Assembly: GCA_020052115.1 (NCBI GenBank)
Contig: JAGVPR010000321.1
Coordinates: forward strand, 1-10,633
Source of the DNA: Candidatus Eiseniibacteriota bacterium
GTDB lineage: Bacteria > Eisenbacteria > RBG-16-71-46 > JAGVPR01
Direction of reading: 5' to 3'
Length of the DNA: 10,633 nt
The translations under genes were made by a program, and so were the position numbers. This document shows, one piece after another, positions 1-4,761 of this stretch (position 1 is its first letter; each line of letters begins with the position of its first letter). Under the pieces are notes generated by a model. It had not been told where the DNA came from. It did not search any database and worked only from the letters and a program-made list of their open reading frames with translations.

Positions 1-366
1 GAGCGAGCCGCCGCGCCGCGACGTCAGCCCGGTCATATCGAGGTAGGCCTCGTCCAGCGAGATCGTCTCGATGTCCGGCGTGAACGCGTCCATCGCCTCG
101 CGGGCGGCGCGCCAGAACTCGCGGTAGAAGAGGTACGTGCCTTTGAGAAACACCGCCTGCGGGCAGACCCGCGCGGCGCGGCGAAGCGGCATCCCGGTGT
201 GAACGCCGCGGCGGCGCGCCTCGTAGGAGGCGGAGTGGACGACGCCCCGCTGATCCGCGGTGCCGCCCACGATTACGGGGCGGCCGCGGAGCGTGGGGTT
301 TCGCATCTGCTCGACGGAGGCGAAGAACGCGTCGAGATCCACGTGGAAGATCTCGCGGGGGTTCAT
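1..366 (-). CDS. dinB: Y-family DNA polymerase (DNA polymerase IV), 5' part; runs off left edge
   Basis: This is the N-terminal 122 residues of a translesion DNA polymerase, which copies past damaged template bases in the cytoplasm as part of the SOS response. The start shows the Y-family palm motif HVDLDAFFASVE, with catalytic Asp10 and the expected steric-gate Phe15. The finger-region motif GVVHSASYEARRRGV follows at 41-55, and the second catalytic motif SLDEAYLD at 103-110 supplies Asp105 and Glu106. All catalytic carboxylates visible in this part are present, so it is an active-type DinB rather than an ImuB-like inactive relative. The ATG overlaps the lexA stop as ATGA, which fixes the start and implies translational coupling and co-transcription with lexA. 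The thumb and little-finger domains lie outside the window. Confidence 0.95.
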   Translation of the reverse strand, partial: MNPREIFHVDLDAFFASVEQMRNPTLRGRPVIVGGTADQRGVVHSASYEARRRGVHTGMPLRRAARVCPQAVFLKGTYLFYREFWRAAREAMDAFTPDIETISLDEAYLDMTGLTSRRGGSL

Positions 367-959
367 CGGTACTTGCGAAGGACGCCGAGCACGACACCCT
401 GCACGCGCACCCGCTCGGCCGGCAGGATGATCGGCTCCATGGAGGAATTCGCAGGCTCGAGGCGCACGCGCCCGTCCTTCTCGCGGCGGAAACGCTTGAG
501 GGTCGCCTCCTGCCCGTCCACGAGGGCCACGACGACCTGGCCGTCCTCCGCCGTGTCGCGGCGCCCGACGATGATGTAGTCGCCGCTTCGGATCTGCTCC
601 TCGATCATGGACTCGCCGCGCACCTCGAGGACGAAGACATCCTCGCGACCCTGCCAGGGGAGCGCGAGCGACTCCGGCGCGGGCACGGCCTCGAGCGGCT
701 GCCCGGCGGCGATGCGTCCGAGAATCGTGAGGGGCTCGTGAGAGGAAGCGGCGACGGGCTCCAGGGCGCGGCTCCTTCGCCGCAGGCGGCGGATCCGTCC
801 CTTCGCCTCGAGCGCCGTGACGTGTTTGTGCACCGTGGCGACGGAGCGAAGGCCGAGGATCTTCCGCAGCTCGTCGAGGCTGGGGGCGTATCCGCGGCGG
901 GCCCGAAAGCGCTCGATCGCTCGAAGCGTCTCCTGCTGGCGGCGGGTCAAGTAGTCCAT
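363..959 (-). CDS. lexA: LexA repressor, SOS regulator with self-cleaving peptidase domain
   Basis: A 198-residue SOS repressor of the usual LexA length (about 200). It binds operators as a dimer and is inactivated when RecA filaments on single-stranded DNA stimulate its self-cleavage. The N-terminal winged helix-turn-helix covers roughly residues 1-65 (LTRRQQETLRAI at the start, recognition region around LRSVATVHKHVTAL at 37-50). The S24 peptidase domain follows: the cleavage bond is Ala85-Gly86 in GRIAAGQP, the nucleophile is Ser117 in GESM, and the general base is Lys155 in ATLKRF. All three elements are intact. The ATG at 959 has no Shine-Dalgarno sequence; a candidate promoter ends about 7 bases upstream, so a leaderless mRNA is possible. 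The gene is followed by dinB with an ATGA overlap. Three 11-bp-phased heptamers upstream may be its own operator. Confidence 0.97.
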   Translation of the reverse strand: MDYLTRRQQETLRAIERFRARRGYAPSLDELRKILGLRSVATVHKHVTALEAKGRIRRLRRRSRALEPVAASSHEPLTILGRIAAGQPLEAVPAPESLALPWQGREDVFVLEVRGESMIEEQIRSGDYIIVGRRDTAEDGQVVVALVDGQEATLKRFRREKDGRVRLEPANSSMEPIILPAERVRVQGVVLGVLRKYR

Positions 960-965
960 GCGGGA

Positions 966-994
966 AGCGTAGGCGAACGAAAAGCGAATATCAA
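966..994 (-). promoter_or_regulatory. Candidate lexA promoter, possibly leaderless
   Basis: On the minus strand, TTGATA (994-989) is separated by exactly 17 bases from TACGCT (971-966). Transcription would start around 958-960, that is at or next to the lexA ATG at 959. No ribosome binding site lies between the -10 and the ATG, which agrees with a leaderless transcript. A second TTGACA at 1008-1003 has no matching -10 box. The promoter assignment is inference from consensus matching. Confidence 0.45.
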
Positions 995-1001
995 GCGGAT
1001 A
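973..1001. repeat. Three phased heptamers upstream of lexA, candidate LexA operator
   Basis: On the plus strand the heptamers gcgaacg (973-979), gcgaata (984-990) and gcggata (995-1001) recur at an exact 11-bp period with 4-bp spacers. They cover the spacer and -35 box of the candidate lexA promoter. Sites spaced by one helical turn over a promoter are what an autorepressor would use. The motif matches neither the E. coli CTGT-N8-ACAG box nor the Gram-positive GAAC-N4-GTTC box. LexA operators are known to differ between phyla, and the alphaproteobacterial one is a direct repeat, so a lineage-specific box is plausible. Confidence 0.4.
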
Positions 1002-1027
1002 CTGTCAACGCCTTCAAGAACAGAGCC

Positions 1028-2146
1028 TTACTTCGGTTCGGGGCGGCTCTTCGCGGCCTGTGCGGCCGCGTGGGCCTGCCGCAGTTCCGCGAGCATCTCC
1101 TCGCGCCGCTCATAGAGCCGCCGGGGCGGGCGCGGGGCGTGACGGCCCAGGGCGTAGCTCGCGAGAAGCGGCAGCGCCACCGTCGCGTCGAGGTAGCACA
1201 CCACGGCGTCCGGCAGCCGCTCGGGATCAATCTTGCCCCAGGTCACCGCCTCGGCGGGGGTGGCGCCCGAGAGACCGCCGGTATCCGGCCGGGCGTCGGT
1301 GAACTGTAAGAAATAGTCGTGCCCCGCTTCGGAGATGCCGAGCACCTCCTGGATCTGCGGCTCCGTCTGGAGGACAAAGTTCTTCGGCGAACCCCCGCCC
1401 AGGATGAGAACGGCACTGCGGCCGCCGCGGCGCTTAGCGTCGTAGACGATCGAGGCGGTCTCGTTCACATCGAGCCGGACATCGGGGACCACCGTCTCCT
1501 GACGGAGCGAGACCTCGGCGAGGTTCATGCCGATGGAGGAGTCGCCGGGCGAGGATGTGTACACGGGGAGCGCCGCGCGGTGGGCCGCTGCGAGGAGGCT
1601 GCGGCGCGAGAGACCCAGCAGGCGCTCGCGTTCGTTGACATAGCGCCCGAGCCGGTGGTGGAACTCCGAGGTCGCCATCAGACCGCGGAATTCGTCGCTG
1701 CGAAGCACCTCGCGGAAGAAGGCGTCGGTGGACAGGAGGACGTCGTAGCTGAAGAACACGTCGTAGATGCGAACGACCTCTTCGCTTCGAAGGAGCCGGT
1801 CGTCCACGAACGGCGTGCCGCGGTGGAGAGTCTTCCCGATCGCGAAGTGGGCGTCGTGGTAGAGATTGGCGCCCGTGGAGACGAGCCAGTCTATGAACCC
1901 GTTCTCGATGAGGGGGATGAGCGCGCTCATGCCCAGGCCCGCAGGGGTCAGCGCGCCGGCCAGGCTGACGCCCACGGTCACGTCGGGCTCGAGCATCCGG
2001 TCCACGAACAGGCGACATCCCTCGCGCAGGCGGGCCGCGTTGTAGGCGAGGAAATGTCGGTCAATCAGATCCGCTGCCGTTTCGGTGCCGGTGATGGCCT
2101 CGGGGCTGATCGGGTCGCCCCGGAGAAACCCGTGCTGCTGGTTCAT
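1028..2146 (-). CDS. Deoxyhypusine synthase family protein (bacterial DHS-like, probable polyamine enzyme)
   Basis: A 372-residue member of the NAD-dependent deoxyhypusine synthase family, close to the usual family length. Family landmarks are the NAD-site segments VGVSLAGALTPAGLG (58-72) and STGANLYHD (90-98), GGGSPKNF (250-257), and the active-site motif EAVTWGKI (299-306), in which Lys305 corresponds to the catalytic lysine (Lys329 of human DHS) that carries the aminobutyl intermediate. Bacteria lack eIF5A, so the substrate cannot be the eukaryotic one; characterised relatives transfer the aminobutyl group to small amines (homospermidine-type chemistry). Residues that bind spermidine in human DHS (His288, Asp316) appear as Asn256 and Leu292 in a by-eye alignment. 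The ATG at 2146 follows AGGGGG with 5-base spacing. The Ala/Arg-rich tail after about 335 is family-atypical and probably disordered. lexA lies 68 bp downstream on the same strand. Confidence 0.94.
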   Translation of the reverse strand: MNQQHGFLRGDPISPEAITGTETAADLIDRHFLAYNAARLREGCRLFVDRMLEPDVTVGVSLAGALTPAGLGMSALIPLIENGFIDWLVSTGANLYHDAHFAIGKTLHRGTPFVDDRLLRSEEVVRIYDVFFSYDVLLSTDAFFREVLRSDEFRGLMATSEFHHRLGRYVNERERLLGLSRRSLLAAAHRAALPVYTSSPGDSSIGMNLAEVSLRQETVVPDVRLDVNETASIVYDAKRRGGRSAVLILGGGSPKNFVLQTEPQIQEVLGISEAGHDYFLQFTDARPDTGGLSGATPAEAVTWGKIDPERLPDAVVCYLDATVALPLLASYALGRHAPRPPRRLYERREEMLAELRQAHAAAQAAKSRPEPK

Positions 2147-2186
2147 TCGAACCCCCTAGATGACGTGGGAATCGGACCGCCGCCAG

Positions 2187-2215
2187 AGGTTAGGGAGCGA
2201 TCCCCGGAGGGTCAA
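2187..2215 (-). promoter_or_regulatory. Candidate promoter of the DHS-like gene
   Basis: On the minus strand TTGACC (2215-2210) is followed after 17 bases by TAACCT (2192-2187). This predicts a start near 2180 and a leader of about 35 bases ahead of the ATG at 2146. The -35 is good (5/6) but the -10 is weak (3/6). Confidence 0.35.
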
Positions 2216-2243
2216 GCCGGACCGTGCGACAGCCGGACCGTGC
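2215..2243. repeat. Perfect 13-bp direct repeat in the divergent promoter region
   Basis: The 13-mer agccggaccgtgc occurs at 2215-2227 and again at 2231-2243, separated by gac (16-bp period). A shorter third copy of the core cggaccg lies at 2173-2179. The repeat abuts the -35 box of the DHS-like gene and lies upstream of the promoter of the divergent sigma-54 activator. It could be a regulator binding site or a recent slippage duplication. Confidence 0.7.
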
Positions 2244-2269
2244 AAAACGGATATCAGACATCAACGCGA

Positions 2270-2298
2270 TTGACTGGGATCATCCACCGTGGTAAACT
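2270..2298 (+). promoter_or_regulatory. Candidate sigma-70 promoter of the GAF/sigma-54 activator gene
   Basis: TTGACT (2270-2275) and TAAACT (2293-2298) are separated by exactly 17 bases. Transcription would begin near 2305, giving a leader of about 40 bases that carries the Shine-Dalgarno run GGGAGGGG (2335-2342) before the ATG at 2345. The promoter also separates the true gene start from the long spurious upstream extension of this reading frame. Confidence 0.55.
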
Positions 2299-2344
2299 CC
2301 CGGCGTCTTCTGTCAACGTCCTGGACACTGGCGCGGGAGGGGTC

Positions 2345-4030
2345 ATGGCCTTCGAAGAGCCTGGGAGTTCCCCTGCTCCCACGCAACCCCCGATTGACGG
2401 GGAGGAGCTTCTTCGGCAGGCCGAGGATGGAGTCAGCCGACTCGAACGCCGCGAGTTGCTCGAGGCGCACGACAAGGACCTCCTGGAGAAGCAGTCGCGC
2501 CGCCTCGCCCGGCTGGAGCGCGTCCTCGAGATCAGCCGCTCGCTGAGTTCCACGCTCGTCCTCCGCGATCTTCTCACGCATCTCATGGACGCCGTGCTCG
2601 AGATCGCCCGCGTGGAGCGCGGCTTCCTCATGCTGTTCGACAGGGGCGGGGAACTTCGGATCGAGGTCGCCCGGAACATAGACTCCGGCAGCCTGATGAG
2701 CGAGGACTTCCGCCACTCCCGGAGCCTGGCGTACGAAGTGGCCGAAAGCGGCAAGACCGTGTGGATCCGCGACGTGTACGAGCACCCGGAGTTTCGCGAG
2801 CAGAAGAGCGTCCAGGATCTTCGCCTGCGCACGATGATCGGCTTCCCTTTGCGCCTCGGCAAGCGCGTCCTCGGCGTGATCTACCTGGACAGCCAGCGGG
2901 TCAGCGAGATGCTCTCGCCGGAGGGGATTGACGTCCTCGAGGCGCTCGCGGCGCACGCGGCGGTGGCCATAGACAATGCCTGCCTGCACGAAGAGATGCT
3001 TCGCTCGAAGCTCCAGCTGGAGATGGAGAACAAGAGCCTGCGGCGGGTCCTACGAAGCGAGTTTCGCTTCGACGCCATCATCGGCCGCAGCGCGGTCATG
3101 CAGCGCGTCTTCGAGGTCATGGAGAAGGTGGTCGAGACGGACCTGGCGGTGCTGGTCGAGGGTGAGACGGGCACGGGAAAGGAACTGATCGCCCGCGCCC
3201 TCCACTTCAACGGCCCGCGCCGGGAGAAGAACTTCCTCGCCCTGAATTGCGGTGCGCTGCCGGAGCCTCTGCTGGAGAGCCAGCTCTTCGGGCACCGCCG
3301 GGGCGCGTTCACGGGCGCGATCGAGGATCACGTCGGCGTGTTCGAGGCAGCGGACGGCGGCACGCTCTTCCTCGACGAGGTCGGCGAGATGCCGCTCTCG
3401 CTTCAGGTGAAGCTCCTGCGCGTGCTTCAGTCCGGCGAGTTCACGCGCCTCGGAGAGAACACCGTCCGCCGCACCGACGTCCGCGTCATCTCGGCCACGA
3501 ACAAGGTGCTCGCGACGGAGGTCGGTGGCGGTCGCTTCCGGGAGGATCTGTTCTACCGCCTCAACGTGGTGACACTGCGCATGCCGCCGCTCAGGGACCG
3601 CGGCGAGGACATCCTTCTCCTGGCCGACTTCTTCCTGGCCGAGGCGGGGAGGCGGCAAAACAGATCAACGCACGGTTTCGCACCCGAGACACGCCGGTTC
3701 TTGCTCCACTACGGCTGGCGGGGGAATGTGCGTGAGCTGCAGAACTGCATCGAGAGCGCTCTGGCGATGTCCGACGGACGATCGCCGCTCGGTCCGGAGC
3801 TTTTTCCGCATCCGGGACCGGGTTTCGAGACGGCGCTCACCGAAGGGAGCCTCCGCAGCCGGATGGAGCGCTTCGAGAAGGTCTCGATCCGCGATGCTCT
3901 CGAGGCGAGCGAGTGGAACATCTCCCGGGCCGCTCGGACGCTCAGCGTGAGTCGCCAGCATCTCCACAATCGGATCAACCGCTTCGGCCTTCTGCGCAGA
4001 CGGATGCCCCACACGCCCACAGAGGGCTGA
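2345..4030 (+). CDS. GAF domain sigma-54-dependent transcriptional activator (AAA+, Fis-type HTH)
   Basis: A 561-residue bacterial enhancer-binding protein that would bind DNA upstream of sigma-54 promoters and use ATP hydrolysis to open the RNA polymerase complex. Domain order: acidic/coiled N-terminus (1-65), GAF sensor domain (about 70-212), a coiled linker (213-238), AAA+ domain (about 244-470) and a C-terminal Fis-type HTH (about 513-548, NISRAARTLSVSRQHLHNRI). The AAA+ domain has Walker A GETGTGKE (273-280), the sigma-54 contact loop GAFTGA (320-325), Walker B LFLDE (341-345), arginine-finger region FREDLFYRLN and sensor II WRGNVREL (458-465). All are intact, so it is an active sigma-54-type activator. 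There is no receiver domain; the input is the GAF domain, which usually binds a small molecule. The frame stays open upstream to 1319, but that region is antisense to the DHS-like gene. ATG 2345 has a GGGAGGGG ribosome site and a good promoter. Confidence 0.95.
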   Translation: MAFEEPGSSPAPTQPPIDGEELLRQAEDGVSRLERRELLEAHDKDLLEKQSRRLARLERVLEISRSLSSTLVLRDLLTHLMDAVLEIARVERGFLMLFDRGGELRIEVARNIDSGSLMSEDFRHSRSLAYEVAESGKTVWIRDVYEHPEFREQKSVQDLRLRTMIGFPLRLGKRVLGVIYLDSQRVSEMLSPEGIDVLEALAAHAAVAIDNACLHEEMLRSKLQLEMENKSLRRVLRSEFRFDAIIGRSAVMQRVFEVMEKVVETDLAVLVEGETGTGKELIARALHFNGPRREKNFLALNCGALPEPLLESQLFGHRRGAFTGAIEDHVGVFEAADGGTLFLDEVGEMPLSLQVKLLRVLQSGEFTRLGENTVRRTDVRVISATNKVLATEVGGGRFREDLFYRLNVVTLRMPPLRDRGEDILLLADFFLAEAGRRQNRSTHGFAPETRRFLLHYGWRGNVRELQNCIESALAMSDGRSPLGPELFPHPGPGFETALTEGSLRSRMERFEKVSIRDALEASEWNISRAARTLSVSRQHLHNRINRFGLLRRRMPHTPTEG

Positions 4031-4075
4031 TCCTTCAAGCGTCGCCCAGCGTTGACAATCGGCCTGTCCGAACTA

Positions 4076-4104
4076 TTGACATAGCTAATTCGTTGTCACA
4101 TAGT
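4076..4104 (+). promoter_or_regulatory. Candidate promoter upstream of the micro-ORF, overlapped by an inverted repeat
   Basis: A perfect TTGACA (4076-4081) is followed after 17 bases by CATAGT (4099-4104, 4/6). The inverted repeat TGACA...TGTCA (4077-4081 and 4094-4098) covers the -35 and spacer and could be an operator. Another TTGACA at 4052-4057 lies 24 bp upstream without a convincing -10. Confidence 0.45.
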
Positions 4105-4141
4105 TGTTTGGCAGCTCGCTTCCTTGTCCGAATCTCCGCCA

Positions 4142-4157
4142 TGGCTGTCAACAGCCA
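4142..4157. repeat. 16-bp palindrome (7-bp arms)
   Basis: tggctgt (4142-4148) and acagcca (4151-4157) are perfect complements separated by ca. It lies about 40 bases after the candidate promoter at 4076-4104. The 2-base loop makes a protein-binding DNA palindrome more likely than an RNA hairpin, though a shorter stem with a wider loop could form in RNA. Confidence 0.5.
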
Positions 4158-4354
4158 CCAACACACGGGCTCTTGGGGTCTCCTCCAGAGCGTCGTTTCG
4201 GATGCTCGTGGCGCGTATAACCTATGGTAGGAAGGTCACTTAGCTCGCAGTGGCGGAATTCAACCCAAGTCGCCTCCGATCGGTACAACCCGTGCCTTGG
4301 CATCCATGTGCGCCAGGTACAGGGCTTCGGAAGATCTGAAAGGAGGTGAGTCGA

Positions 4355-4429
4355 ATGGTCGAGATGTTCATCATCGTCGCGGCGGTCCTCTGTGGGATCA
4401 CTCTCCCCGGCGGTCGCGCGGGCTGGTAG
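4355..4429 (+). CDS. 24-residue hydrophobic micro-ORF with near-perfect Shine-Dalgarno
   Basis: The ATG at 4355 follows the run aaaggaggtgag (4339-4350), an almost full-length complement of the 16S rRNA 3' end and by far the strongest ribosome site in the window. The ORF encodes 24 residues and ends with TAG. The peptide begins MVEMF, has a short hydrophobic core IIVAAVLCGI with one Cys, and ends in a Gly-rich tail LPGGRAGW with a double glycine and a terminal Trp. It is too short for a normal membrane anchor plus domain; a signalling peptide, a small membrane peptide or a regulatory leader peptide are all possible. It is followed directly by two hairpins and an intrinsic terminator, so it seems to have its own short transcript rather than to lead into the kinase gene. 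I do not recognise it. No coding-statistics test is possible at this length. Confidence 0.5.
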   Translation: MVEMFIIVAAVLCGITLPGGRAGW

Positions 4430-4544
4430 GCCGGTCGGTTCCCGAACCGACGTCGCATGGCATCCGAGCCGGCGTGGAGGATGGGCGCCGTGCTCCGAGC
4501 CCGGACGGGCTCGATGTTGAGGAATCGGCTGGTGTTGGAAGGGT

Positions 4545-4586
4545 GCGCTCCCCTCGGATGTGTCCTCCCAGGGGAGCGCGTTTTTT
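4545..4586 (+). terminator. Rho-independent terminator of the micro-ORF unit
   Basis: A perfect 10-bp GC-rich stem, gcgctcccct (4545-4554) with aggggagcgc (4570-4579), encloses a 15-base loop and is followed by g and six T residues (4581-4586). This is the clearest intrinsic terminator in the window. It separates the micro-ORF transcript from the kinase gene 176 bp downstream. Confidence 0.92.
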
Positions 4587-4695
4587 GATGGCCCCACCTG
4601 TGTCTCCCTCCGGATGACTGAGCGGCGCGCGTGCGCGTCGCGGGCAAGCCCGCCGGAAGCCGCCCACCGAAGCTTGTCGCGCCGAGAACCGCCTT

Positions 4696-4711
4696 CGCCA
4701 TGGCGTATAAT
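4696..4711 (+). promoter_or_regulatory. Candidate kinase-gene promoter: consensus -10 with adjacent palindrome
   Basis: A perfect TATAAT lies at 4706-4711. No good -35 is visible at 16-18 bases upstream, so recognition may depend on an activator or on sequence beyond the -10. The palindrome cgccatggcg (4696-4705) directly abuts the -10, and an identical copy overlaps the start codon at 4758-4767. Predicted transcription start is about 4718, giving a leader of about 44 bases. Confidence 0.5.
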
Positions 4712-4761
4712 GCCGCCGCCGTTCCCGGTCAGTTCATCTTGGGCTGCTGAGGCGTCTCGCC

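Larger units (their letters stand above)
4031..4354 (+). other. Intergenic region upstream of a micro-ORF; possible long leader
   Basis: No gene is supported in these 324 bases. The stretch is clearly more AT-rich than its surroundings between about 4050 and 4115. It contains a candidate promoter (4076-4104), an inverted repeat TGACA-N12-TGTCA (4077-4098) overlapping it, an 8-bp direct repeat tgtccgaa (4065-4072 and 4125-4132), a palindrome at 4142-4157, and an isolated TATAAC (4216-4221) that could be a second -10 box with no clear -35. If the first promoter is used, the micro-ORF at 4355 has a leader of about 240 bases. No intrinsic terminator was seen directly after the activator stop codon at 4030. 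Confidence 0.5.
4430..4761 (+). other. Intergenic region: 3' structured tail of micro-ORF transcript, then kinase promoter
   Basis: No larger gene is supported in these 332 bases. Directly after the micro-ORF stop are two perfect hairpins: gtcggtt/aaccgac at 4434-4451 with a 4-base loop, and cgagcccg/cgggctcg at 4496-4513 with a 2-base gap. The intrinsic terminator at 4545-4586 follows. The rest up to 4690 is GC-rich with no recognised element, and then come the TATAAT and start region of the kinase gene. The dense structure would also fit a small RNA with an embedded ORF. Confidence 0.5.

Noticed and set aside
1003..1025. E. coli-type SOS box upstream of lexA (ctgttc...gacag on the minus strand)
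   Set aside because: The half-sites are 14 bases apart instead of 8, so it does not match the known box.
1319..2344. 342-codon upstream extension of the sigma-54 activator frame
   Set aside because: It is antisense to the DHS-like gene, contains no recognisable domain, and a promoter and ribosome site support the start at 2345.
4342..4568. Pairing of the terminator loop (cctcc) with the micro-ORF Shine-Dalgarno (ggagg)
   Set aside because: Only 5 bp can pair, and any GC-rich loop with cctcc would do so; there is no support for a regulatory switch.
4297..4617. 106-codon plus-strand frame over the micropeptide region
   Set aside because: It runs through the terminator stem, has no ribosome site, and its Arg/Pro/Ser-rich translation looks non-coding.
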